From Candidatus Rubrivivax defluviihabitans (GTDB lineage: Bacteria; Pseudomonadota; Gammaproteobacteria; Burkholderiales; Burkholderiaceae_C), in contig JADJMW010000001.1 of NCBI GenBank assembly GCA_016709385.1, forward strand, positions 372,001 through 436,000: a DNA stretch of 64,000 nucleotides. Direction: 5' to 3'. Both the position numbers and the translations under genes were made by a program. Below the pieces are notes generated by a model. The model was not told the DNA's origin, did no database searches, and saw nothing but the letters and a program-made list of their open reading frames with translations. The first letter of the stretch is position 1. Each line of letters opens with the position of its first letter. This document shows, one piece after another, positions 47,315 through 58,102 of the stretch.

Positions 47315-47343
47315 GCAACGGGGCCCGCGGGCCCCGTTGCTTG
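47314..47343. terminator. Bidirectional terminator between convergent genes
   Basis: A 13-bp perfect stem AGCAACGGGGCCC/GGGCCCCGTTGCT with a 2-nt loop begins at the last base of the amidohydrolase stop. It lies 16 nt past the stop of the convergent peptide-binding protein gene. Very stable, but with short T-tails on both sides. Confidence 0.7.
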
Positions 47344-47359
47344 GGTCGAAAAGCGGCAA

Positions 47360-48931
47360 TCAGCGGATCGACGTGAAGCGCGCCTCGGGCCGGTCGTCGG
47401 AACGGTGCACCGTGGTCACGCCGGCCTTCATGGCCCAGGGCCGCATCTGGTGGTGGATGGGGATCAACAGCACCTCGTCCTTGATGCGCACCAGCGCCTC
47501 GCGGATCATCGCGTTGCGCTTGGCGACGTCGACCTCGCTCTTCATCGCATCGGTCAGGCGGTCGACTGTCGGATCGCTGATCCTGGAAAAATTGAAGTTG
47601 CCGTCGGCGCCGCTGGTGCGCGTGCGGACCAGCGACTGGATCATGTACTGCGCGTCGTAGGTGGCCACGCCCCAGCCCAGCATGTAGAGCGACGAGTCGA
47701 AATTCTGGAACTTCTGGCTGAAGGTGGCCATGTTCTCGGCCACCAGCGAGGCCTTCACGCCGATGCGGGCCCACATGGCGGTCACCGCCTGGCAGATCTT
47801 CTCGTCGTTGACGTAGCGGTTGTTAGGACAGTTCAGCCGCACCTCGAAGCCGTTCGGATAGCCGGCCTCGGCGAGCAGGGCCTTGGCGCGTGCCGGGTCG
47901 GCCTTGGCCGGCGTGTCGAGCTGCTTGTCGTGGCCGTTGACGCCGGGTGCCACCATCAGTGCCGCGGGGATCGACATCCCGCTCATGGTGCTGCGGCGGA
48001 TGGCTTCACGGTCGATGGCCAGGCTCAGCGCCTGGCGCACGCGCTTGTCGGCGAAGGGGTTCTTGCCCTTGACGTTGCTGTACTTCAGCTCGGGGCTGCC
48101 GACGTCGGGCGCGAAGAAGATCGTGCGCACCTCGGGCCCGTCGACGATCTTGAGCTTCTTGTCGGTGCGCAGCCGGGCGATGTCCTGCGTGGGGATGTCG
48201 GTGAGCATGTCCACGTCGCCCGACAGCAGCGCGGCGACGCGGGTGCCCTCGGCCTTGATCGGCGTGTAGACGACCTGCGCCACGTTGCCCTTGTGCTTGT
48301 CCCACCAGGCGTCGTTGCGCGCCATCATGACGCGCTGCTCGGGCTGCCAGCTCAGGATGCGGTACGGCCCCGTGCCCATGACGTTGCGGGTGGCGAAGTT
48401 CTCCTCCTTGGCCTTGTAGTCCTGCACCTTGGTGGCGTTGTTCTTCTCCGCCCAGGCCTTGCTCATGATGCGGAAGTCGACGATGTTGCGCAGCAGGATG
48501 GGGTTGGGCGCTGCCAGCACCAGGTCCACGGTGTGCTCGTCGATCTTCTTCACCTCGTTCACGCCGGTGACGTAGATCTGCATCGTGCCTTGCGGCTGCT
48601 TGATGCGGCCGAACGAGAACACCACGTCGTCGGCGCCGAACGGCGTGCCGTCGTGAAACTTGACGCCCTTGCGCAACTCGAAACGTACCTGCGTCGGGCT
48701 GACGAAGGTCCACTTCGTGGCCAGCGCGGGTTCGACCTCGTACTTGTCGTTGTACCGCGTGAGGCCTTCGTAGGCATGCATCAGGATGGCATTCGTCGTC
48801 GCATGGTTCTGCGAATGCGGGTCCATCGTCAGGATGTCGTTCTGCGCCGCCCAGCGCAGGGTCTGCGCCTGGGCGGGCAGCGCCACCGCTGCAGCCAGGG
48901 CCGCCGCGGCCAGGAATGCATTGAATTTCAT
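47360..48931 (-). CDS. Peptide/nickel-type ABC transporter substrate-binding protein
   Basis: Periplasmic family 5 (DppA/OppA-like) binding protein of 523 aa. Signal peptide at about 1-22 (FLAAAALAAAVALPAQAQ), then LRWAAQNDILTMDPHSQN, YEGLTRYNDKYEVEPALATK, the family signature RFELRKGVKFHDGTPFGADD and DVDMLTDIP. ATG 48931 is chosen over an upstream TTG because it begins the signal peptide. No permease or ATPase genes are adjacent, so it is an orphan or serves a system elsewhere. Confidence 0.93.
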   Translation of the reverse strand: MKFNAFLAAAALAAAVALPAQAQTLRWAAQNDILTMDPHSQNHATTNAILMHAYEGLTRYNDKYEVEPALATKWTFVSPTQVRFELRKGVKFHDGTPFGADDVVFSFGRIKQPQGTMQIYVTGVNEVKKIDEHTVDLVLAAPNPILLRNIVDFRIMSKAWAEKNNATKVQDYKAKEENFATRNVMGTGPYRILSWQPEQRVMMARNDAWWDKHKGNVAQVVYTPIKAEGTRVAALLSGDVDMLTDIPTQDIARLRTDKKLKIVDGPEVRTIFFAPDVGSPELKYSNVKGKNPFADKRVRQALSLAIDREAIRRSTMSGMSIPAALMVAPGVNGHDKQLDTPAKADPARAKALLAEAGYPNGFEVRLNCPNNRYVNDEKICQAVTAMWARIGVKASLVAENMATFSQKFQNFDSSLYMLGWGVATYDAQYMIQSLVRTRTSGADGNFNFSRISDPTVDRLTDAMKSEVDVAKRNAMIREALVRIKDEVLLIPIHHQMRPWAMKAGVTTVHRSDDRPEARFTSIR

Positions 48932-49264
48932 GGGGCCGTCCTCATGGGGTTGCGAAACCCGGCATCGTAGTGCCGGCGCGCGCAAGCGGCAGCCGGGAAA
49001 GTCCGGGGCCGCCCCGATGCCCGCGGATGGCCCGCATTGTCAGGAAAACGCAGGGATTGCCATTGTCCAATCGCGGGGCAGAAACATGCAGGCGTGGTGC
49101 TAAAGTTCGCGTCTGAGAGAACAACGGTCCTTCCCGTCCCCTTGCTGTCGTGAGACAGGCAGCAAGGCGGGTCGCTAGTCCGCTGGCCCGGTGCAGCCGG
49201 GGTCGCGGAAGGTTGATCAACCCATCGAAGCCGGCGGAAACCGCGGGCGAAAGGTGAGCGAAAG
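48932..49264 (+). other. Intergenic leader upstream of odhA
   Basis: 333 nt between two divergent genes, with no ORF that looks real. It should hold both promoters. On the + strand CTAAAGT near 49100 is a poor -10 and no good -35 was found. CCTTGCTG and CAGCAAGG (about 49138-49165) flank 12 nt and can form a leader hairpin of the odhA mRNA. Nothing else was recognised. Confidence 0.5.
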
Positions 49265-52123
49265 ATGATGCAGCAGTACAGGTCCAACTCGTACCTGTTC
49301 GGGGGCAACGCCCCCTACGTGGAGGAGTTGTACGAGGCCTACCTCGACAACCCCGGCAGCGTGCCGGACAACTGGCGCGCCTACTTCGACAACCTCCAGC
49401 ACGTGCCGGCCACCGACGGCTCGGGCGCGCGTGACGTGGCTCACGCGCCGGTGGTGGAGAGCTTTGCCCAGCGCGCCAAGGCCAATGCCTTCGCGCTGAA
49501 GGCCAGCGAGGCCGACCTGGCCGTCGCGCGCAAGCAGGTGCACGTGCAGAGCCTGATCGCGGCCTATCGCTTCCTGGGTTCGCGCTGGGCCGACCTGGAC
49601 CCGCTCAAGCGCACCGAGCGCCCGAAGATTCCCGAACTGGAACCGGCCTTCTACGACCTGAGCGAGTCCGACCTGGACATCAGCTTCTCGGCCGCGAACA
49701 CGTATTTCAGCAAGGCCGAGAACATGAGCCTGCGCGAGATCGTGCAGGCCTTGCGCGACACCTATTGCGGCACCATCGGCGCCGAATTCATGCACTGCAC
49801 CGACCCGGCCGAGAAGCGCTGGTGGCAGGAGCGGCTGGAATCGATCCGCAGCAAGCCCAGCTTCACGGTGGCCGAGAAGGTGCACATCCTGGAGCGCCTC
49901 ACGGCGTCCGAAGGCCTGGAGCGCTACCTGCACACCAAGTACGTGGGGCAGAAGCGTTTCAGCCTGGAAGGCGGCGAGAGCTTCATCGCGAGCATGGACG
50001 AACTGGTCCAGCGCGCGGGGGAGAAGGGCGTGCAGGAGATCGTCATCGGCATGGCCCACCGCGGGCGGCTGAACGTGCTCGTCAACACGCTGGGCAAGAT
50101 GCCCAAGGACTTGTTCGCCGAGTTCGACCACACTGCGCCCGAGGCGCTGCCTTCGGGCGACGTGAAATACCACCAAGGATTCTCCAGCGACGTCAGCACC
50201 CCGGGCGGGCCGGTGCACTTGAGCCTGGCCTTCAACCCCAGCCACCTGGAGATCGTCAACCCGGTGGTCGAAGGTTCGGTGAAGGCGCGCATGGACCGCC
50301 GCGGCGACAAGACCGGAGCGCAGGTGCTGCCGGTGCTGGTGCACGGCGACGCGGCCTTCGCCGGCCAGGGCGTGGTGATGGAGACTTTGGCGCTGGCGCA
50401 GACGCGCGGCTATTTCACAGGCGGCACGGTGCACCTGGTGATCAACAACCAGATCGGCTTCACCACCAGCGACCCGCGCGACACCCGCTCCACGCTGTAC
50501 TGCACCGACGTGGTGAAGATGGTCGAGGCGCCGGTGCTGCACGTCAACGGCGACGATCCCGAAGCCGTGGTGCTGTGCACGCAACTGGCCATGGACTACC
50601 GCCAGCAGTTCCGCAAGGACGTGGTGGTCGACATCGTGTGCTTCCGCAAGCTCGGCCACAACGAGCAGGACACGCCCAGCCTGACGCAGCCGCTGATGTA
50701 CAAGAAAATCGGCCAGCACCCGGGCACGCGCAAGCTGTATGGTGAAAAGCTGGTGACGCAGGGCGTGCTGCCCGAGACCGGACCCGACGACATGGCCAAG
50801 TCCTACCGCGCCGCCATGGACGAGGGCCGCCATACGGCCGACCCGGTGCTGACCAATTTCAAGAGCAAGTACGCCGTCGACTGGGTGCCCTTCCTGGGCA
50901 AGAAGTGGACCGACGCCGCCGATACCGCGCTGCCGCTGGCCGAGATCCGCCGCCTGTCCGAGCGCGTGACGACCGTGCCCGAGAACTTCAAGGTGCATCC
51001 GCTGGTGGAGAAGGTGCTGGCCGATCGCGCCGCCATGGGGCGCGGCGAGATCAACGTCGACTGGGGCATGGCCGAGACGCTGGCCTATGCATCGCTGGTG
51101 TCCAGTGGCTACGCCGTGCGCCTGAGCGGCGAAGACTGCGGCCGCGGCACCTTCACCCACCGTCATGCCGTGCTGCACGACCAGAACCGCGAGAAGTGGG
51201 ATACCGGCACCTACGTGCCGCTGGAGCACGTGGCCGAGAACCAGGCGTCGTTCACCGTCATCGACTCGCTGCTGTCCGAAGAGGCGGTGCTGGGTTTCGA
51301 ATACGGTTATGCCTCGGCCGAACCGAATACGCTCACCATCTGGGAGGCTCAGTTCGGCGACTTCGTCAATGGCGCCCAGGTCGTCATCGACCAGTTCATT
51401 GCCTCGGGCGAGGTGAAGTGGGGGCGCGTCAACGGCCTCACGCTTTTCCTGCCGCACGGCTACGAAGGGCAGGGGCCCGAGCACAGCTCGGCACGGCTGG
51501 AGCGTTTCATGCAGCTGGCCGCCGACAACAACATGCAGATCTGCCAGCCCAGCAGCGCGAGCCAGATCTTCCACCTGCTGCGCCGGCAGATGGTGCGGCA
51601 GTTCCGCAAGCCGCTGATCGTGCTCACGCCCAAGTCGCTGCTGCGCGCCAAGGACGCGAGTTCGCCGCTGAGCGAGTTCACCAAGGGCGACTTCCGCACC
51701 GTCAACCCCGAGGCCGACGACGCCATCGTGGCGAACAAGGTCAAGCGCGTGATCTGCTGCTCGGGCAAGGTCTACTACGACCTGGTGCGCAAGCGCGCCG
51801 AGAAGGGGGCCGACGACGTGGCCATCCTGCGCGTGGCGCAGCTCTATCCGTTTCCGCACAAGGCCTTCGCGCTGGAGATGAAGCGCTACCCCAACGCCAC
51901 CGAGGTCATCTGGTGCCAGGACGAGCCGCAGAACCAGGGCGCCTGGTTCTACGTGCAGCACTACGTGCACGAGAACATGCTCGACGGCCAGAAGCTGGGT
52001 TATGCCGGCCGCCCGGCCTCGGCTTCGCCCGCGGTGGGCTACGCGCACCTGCACCAGGAGCAGCAGAAGGCGCTGCTCGACCAGGCCTTCGGCAAGCTCA
52101 AGGGCTTCGTGCTCTCCAAGTGA
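49265..52123 (+). CDS. sucA: 2-oxoglutarate dehydrogenase E1 component
   Basis: ThDP enzyme that decarboxylates 2-oxoglutarate in the TCA cycle. The 952-aa protein starts with the E2-binding N-terminus (NSYLFGGNAPYVEELYEAYL), followed by IGMAHRGRLNVLVNTLGK, LVINNQIGFTTSDPRDTRST, the ThDP site VNGDDPEAVVLCTQLAMDYR and the C-terminal LPHGYEGQGPEHSSARLER and WCQDEPQNQGAWFYVQHYV. Length matches the family. odhB, a small gene and lpd follow as one operon. Confidence 0.98.
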   Translation: MMQQYRSNSYLFGGNAPYVEELYEAYLDNPGSVPDNWRAYFDNLQHVPATDGSGARDVAHAPVVESFAQRAKANAFALKASEADLAVARKQVHVQSLIAAYRFLGSRWADLDPLKRTERPKIPELEPAFYDLSESDLDISFSAANTYFSKAENMSLREIVQALRDTYCGTIGAEFMHCTDPAEKRWWQERLESIRSKPSFTVAEKVHILERLTASEGLERYLHTKYVGQKRFSLEGGESFIASMDELVQRAGEKGVQEIVIGMAHRGRLNVLVNTLGKMPKDLFAEFDHTAPEALPSGDVKYHQGFSSDVSTPGGPVHLSLAFNPSHLEIVNPVVEGSVKARMDRRGDKTGAQVLPVLVHGDAAFAGQGVVMETLALAQTRGYFTGGTVHLVINNQIGFTTSDPRDTRSTLYCTDVVKMVEAPVLHVNGDDPEAVVLCTQLAMDYRQQFRKDVVVDIVCFRKLGHNEQDTPSLTQPLMYKKIGQHPGTRKLYGEKLVTQGVLPETGPDDMAKSYRAAMDEGRHTADPVLTNFKSKYAVDWVPFLGKKWTDAADTALPLAEIRRLSERVTTVPENFKVHPLVEKVLADRAAMGRGEINVDWGMAETLAYASLVSSGYAVRLSGEDCGRGTFTHRHAVLHDQNREKWDTGTYVPLEHVAENQASFTVIDSLLSEEAVLGFEYGYASAEPNTLTIWEAQFGDFVNGAQVVIDQFIASGEVKWGRVNGLTLFLPHGYEGQGPEHSSARLERFMQLAADNNMQICQPSSASQIFHLLRRQMVRQFRKPLIVLTPKSLLRAKDASSPLSEFTKGDFRTVNPEADDAIVANKVKRVICCSGKVYYDLVRKRAEKGADDVAILRVAQLYPFPHKAFALEMKRYPNATEVIWCQDEPQNQGAWFYVQHYVHENMLDGQKLGYAGRPASASPAVGYAHLHQEQQKALLDQAFGKLKGFVLSK

Positions 52124-52209
52124 GCGGCGCGGCGGGAGGCGCGCGGCCCTGTTGCGCGCCCGCTTCCCGGTCCGGCCGAGCATTCAAACCAAAACAGACG
52201 AGATAGATC

Positions 52210-53466
<1,257 letters not shown>

Positions 53467-53497
53467 GCCGCGACTTCGGTTGCACCTGGAGGCCAGG

Positions 53498-53815
53498 ATG
53501 GGACTTGCCGACGAACTGACTCGCCTGGAGGAACTGAAGGGGCGCGGTGCGCTCACCGAAGCGGAATTCCAGCGCGCCAAGGCGCGGCTGCTCGACGGCC
53601 CGCCGTCGCCGCCCGACATACCCGCCGTGGCCGCCATCAGCCGCTGGCGCCGCAGCCGCAGCGACCGCTGGATCGGCGGCGTCTGCGGCGGCCTGGCCGT
53701 CATCACCGGCGTCGAGTCCTGGATCTGGCGCCTGATCCTGTTCACGCTGGCGCTCTTCGGCGGCACCGGCGTGCTGCTCTACCTACTGCTGTGGATCTTC
53801 GTTCCGAACGAATGA
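53498..53815 (+). CDS. Small SHOCT-PspC domain protein
   Basis: A 105-aa protein: an N-terminal SHOCT-like helix pair (LADELTRLEELKGRGALTEA, EFQRAKARLL), then a PspC domain (SDRWIGGVCGGLAVITGVES) with one C-terminal TM segment (LILFTLALFGGTGVLLYLLL) ending WIFVPNE. GGAGG lies 5 nt before ATG 53498; an in-frame TTG at 53480 is less likely. PspC proteins belong to membrane-stress responses. It sits between odhB (31 nt) and lpd (21 nt), so it is co-transcribed with the TCA complex; the reason is unknown. Confidence 0.85.
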   Translation: MGLADELTRLEELKGRGALTEAEFQRAKARLLDGPPSPPDIPAVAAISRWRRSRSDRWIGGVCGGLAVITGVESWIWRLILFTLALFGGTGVLLYLLLWIFVPNE

Positions 53816-53836
53816 CACGGCTTCATTGAACAAACC

Positions 53837-55255
<1,419 letters not shown>

Positions 55256-55275
55256 AGCGCTGAACGCGCGAGCGC

Positions 55276-56373
55276 GTGGGAGTCCGCCAGCTCTACGAAG
55301 CCACGCTCGCCGAGCGCGGCTACCGCAGCGACCCGGCACAGCTGCAAGCCGTTGCCGCGCTGGAGCGCTGCGAGAACGAGTGGGTGGCCTACAAGTCGCG
55401 GCGCCGCAATGCGGTCACCAAGCTGCTGGTGCGCCCGCCCATTCCGCGCGGCGTCTACATGTACGGCGGCGTGGGGCGGGGCAAGAGCTTCCTCATGGAC
55501 TGCTTCTTCCGGAGCGTGCCGCTGACGCGCAAGACGCGGCTGCATTTCCACGAATTCATGCGCGAGGTGCATCGCGAGCTGCAGGACCTGAAGGGCACCG
55601 CCAACCCGCTGCAGGAACTGGGACAGCGCATCGCGCGCCGATTCCGGCTCATCTGCTTCGACGAATTCCATGTCGCCGACGTCACCGACGCGATGATCCT
55701 GCACCGGCTGCTCGAATCGATGTTCGCCCACCGCGTGAGCATCGTCACCACTTCCAACTTCCACCCCGATGGCCTGTACCCCAACGGCCTGCACCGCGAC
55801 CGCATCCTGCCGGCAATCGAACTGCTGAAGTCGAAGCTGGAACTGGTCAATGTCGACGCCGGTACCGACTATCGTCAGCACACCTTGCAGGGCATCACCA
55901 TGTGGCACAGCCCGCTGGGTGCGGCCGCGGAAGCCGCGCTGGAGCAGGCCTTCGAACAGCTGGCCGAGGCGCGCGACGAAGAGCCGGTGATGCAGATCGA
56001 GCACCGTGCGCTGAGCGCGCTTCGCCGTGCCGGCGGCGTGGTGTGGTTCGACTTCCGCACGCTGTGCGGCGGCCCGCGGTCGCAGAACGACTATCTGGAG
56101 ATCGCTTCGCGATTCCACACCGTGCTGCTCAGCAACGTGCCGCAGATGCCGCCGCGCATGGCCAGCGAGGCGCGCCGCTTCACCTGGCTGGTGGACGTGC
56201 TGTACGACCGCCGCGTGAAGCTGATCTTGTCGGCCGCCGTGCCGCCTGAAGGCCTGTATACCGAGGGGCCGATGGTGCACGAGTTTCCGCGCACGGTGTC
56301 CAGGTTGCGCGAGATGCAGTCGGCCGAATTCCTGGCGCTGGCGCGGCGCGAGGTCGATACCTCGCTGACCTGA
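55276..56373 (+). CDS. zapE: Cell division protein ZapE (AFG1-like ATPase)
   Basis: A P-loop ATPase that acts on FtsZ in Proteobacteria and is related to mitochondrial AFG1/LACE1. The 365-aa protein has Walker A in GVYMYGGVGRGKSFLMDCFF, the HFHEFMREVHRELQ signature, Walker B in RLICFDEFHVADVTDAMI and sensor-like TTSNFHPDGLYPNGLHRDR. GTG start at 55276. It is 20 nt after lpd. Confidence 0.95.
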   Translation: MGVRQLYEATLAERGYRSDPAQLQAVAALERCENEWVAYKSRRRNAVTKLLVRPPIPRGVYMYGGVGRGKSFLMDCFFRSVPLTRKTRLHFHEFMREVHRELQDLKGTANPLQELGQRIARRFRLICFDEFHVADVTDAMILHRLLESMFAHRVSIVTTSNFHPDGLYPNGLHRDRILPAIELLKSKLELVNVDAGTDYRQHTLQGITMWHSPLGAAAEAALEQAFEQLAEARDEEPVMQIEHRALSALRRAGGVVWFDFRTLCGGPRSQNDYLEIASRFHTVLLSNVPQMPPRMASEARRFTWLVDVLYDRRVKLILSAAVPPEGLYTEGPMVHEFPRTVSRLREMQSAEFLALARREVDTSLT

Positions 56374-56381
56374 GCGAACCG

Positions 56382-56969
56382 ATGCGTTGGCTGTCGCTGC
56401 TCCTGCCCTTGCTGTTCTGGCCGCAGGCGGCGCGGCCGGTCGACGACGCCGAGCGCGCGCGACTGGCGGCCGAGCGGCAGGCGTTGATCGACGGCTTCGC
56501 CCAGGAGGAGCTGGCCTGCCAGCAGCGCTTCTTCGTCAATGACTGCGTCGAGGACGTGCGCCGCCGACGCCGCGAGGCGCTGGCGCCGCTGCGCGCGCGC
56601 GAGCTGGAACTCGACGACGTCGAACGCCAGCAGCGCGCTGCCGAGCGGCGCGCCGCCATCGAAGCCAAGCAGCGCGAGCAGGCGGCGCGTCCGGCACCGG
56701 CTTCCGCGCCGGAATTGCCGCCCCGGTCACCGGCCGAGCCCGCTTCGGCCGGGCCGGCTTCGCCTGCTTCGGCCTCGCAGCCGTCCAGCGCCGAGGCGCA
56801 GGCGCGTGCGGCAAAGGCCGCCGAGCGTGCACGGGCATCGCAACGCCGCCGCGAGGAAGCCGAGGCCGCGCTCCAACGCGTGCGAAGACGCTTGGCCGAA
56901 CGCGAGGCCGCCGGCAAGTCCGCCGCGCCGCTGCCGGTGCCGGGGGCAGCCAGCGGGCCGGGACGCTGA
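56382..56969 (+). CDS. Hypothetical exported coiled-coil protein
   Basis: Not assigned to a named family. The 195-aa protein has a signal peptide (MRWLSLLLPLLFWPQAARP), then a conserved-looking helical stretch with two cysteines (EELACQQRFFVNDCVEDVRR), long Arg/Glu/Ala-rich coiled coil, a Pro/Ser/Ala-rich linker and a second coiled coil. The cysteine pair may form a disulphide in the periplasm. It lies 8 nt after zapE, so it is co-transcribed. A structural or envelope role is only a guess. Confidence 0.75.
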   Translation: MRWLSLLLPLLFWPQAARPVDDAERARLAAERQALIDGFAQEELACQQRFFVNDCVEDVRRRRREALAPLRARELELDDVERQQRAAERRAAIEAKQREQAARPAPASAPELPPRSPAEPASAGPASPASASQPSSAEAQARAAKAAERARASQRRREEAEAALQRVRRRLAEREAAGKSAAPLPVPGAASGPGR

Positions 56970-57019
56970 GTCGGGCCCGGCCGAGTGCCGCCAGTCGCCG
57001 GCGCCCCCGGGCCAGGGCA

Positions 57020-57787
57020 TCAACGCGGCGAGTCGATGCGCGCCAGCGCCAGCGACAGGTTGTCGCCGCCGCCTCGGGCGCGCTGGCGCGCCTTGCTGAT
57101 CAGCATCTCGCTGGCCTCGCGAGGCGGCAGCGCGTGCAGGATGGCGCCCATTTCCTTGGGGGTGAAGTAGTGCCACAGGCCGTCGCTGCAGGCGAGCAGG
57201 GTGTCGCCGTAGTCGAGTCGATCGATGTGCCACAAGGCCAACGGCGGGTCGGCATGGGTGCCCAGGCAACCGGTGAGCAGGTTGGACTGCGGGTGCGTAT
57301 TGGCCGCTTCCTCGGTGATCTTGCCTTCGTCGATGAGCCGCTGCACGAAGGAATGGTCCACCGTGCGCTTCATCATCTCGGCGCCGCGGAAGTGATAGAC
57401 GCGCGAGTCGCCGGCATGCACCACGTCGCATTCGAGCCCGGGGCCGACGAGAAAGGCCGCCACCGTGCTGTGCGGTTCTTCCTCGGCGGTGATGGCCGTC
57501 AGCTTGATCATCAGGTGCGACTCCAGCACCAGCTGGCGCAGCAGCTCGCGGGCGTCGTCTTCGCCTGGTGAAAACCGCTCGAAGATCTGGCGGCCGGTGA
57601 GCAGCACCTGGTCTGCGGCCTTGCGTCCGCCGCTCTTGCCGCCCATGCCGTCGGCCACCATCGCGAGCACGGCGCCATGGATGCGCGGGTGGGTGATGAT
57701 CTCCACCTGGTCCTGCTGGTACGCGCGGTCGCCACGGTGCAGCCCGGTGGCGGCACTGAAGCGGAACGATTGCGCGGCGCTGATCAT
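57020..57787 (-). CDS. PP2C-type serine/threonine protein phosphatase
   Basis: A 255-aa Mg/Mn-dependent phosphatase: motif 1 GLHRGDRAYQQDQ (an R-NQD variant), motif 2 AVLAMVADGMGGKSGGRKAA, motif 5 VVHAGDSRVYHFRGAEM, HSFVQRLIDEGKITEEAAN, and LLACSDGLWHYF near the C-terminal ARGGGDNLSLALARI. The metal-binding Asp residues are present. ATG 57787 is chosen; the frame is open 45 nt further upstream. No partner kinase is adjacent. It is divergent from the YdcH gene with 44 nt between. Confidence 0.92.
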   Translation of the reverse strand: MISAAQSFRFSAATGLHRGDRAYQQDQVEIITHPRIHGAVLAMVADGMGGKSGGRKAADQVLLTGRQIFERFSPGEDDARELLRQLVLESHLMIKLTAITAEEEPHSTVAAFLVGPGLECDVVHAGDSRVYHFRGAEMMKRTVDHSFVQRLIDEGKITEEAANTHPQSNLLTGCLGTHADPPLALWHIDRLDYGDTLLACSDGLWHYFTPKEMGAILHALPPREASEMLISKARQRARGGGDNLSLALARIDSPR

Positions 57788-57831
57788 CGCGAAGAATATA
57801 AACTGGAGGTCCAGTCCGCAACCGTGCAGCA

Positions 57832-58035
57832 ATGGACGAGAACCTGAATTCGCCGCAGCGTCGGCTCATCGAATTGCGCATGGAACACGCCGATCTCGAC
57901 GACCTGATCGACCGCAACCTGCTGGCCAGCCCGGCCGACGAACTGACGCTGCGGCGGCTGAAGAAGCGCCGATTGCTGCTGCGGGATCAGATCGCGAGCC
58001 TGGAGCTTCAGGTGGAACCGCCCGAACCCGCGTGA
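57832..58035 (+). CDS. YdcH/DUF465 family protein
   Basis: A 67-aa helical hairpin protein typical of DUF465: LIELRMEHADLDDLIDRNLL followed by ELTLRRLKKRRLLLRDQIAS. The function of the family is unknown. It lies between the PP2C gene (divergent) and the DinG-type helicase gene 67 nt downstream. Confidence 0.88.
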   Translation: MDENLNSPQRRLIELRMEHADLDDLIDRNLLASPADELTLRRLKKRRLLLRDQIASLELQVEPPEPA

Positions 58036-58102
58036 GCGCGCAGGCCTGCCGAGCGTTCGCTGCCGCCTGCAGGGGCCGGCCGCAGGCCCAAAGGATGCAT
58101 CG

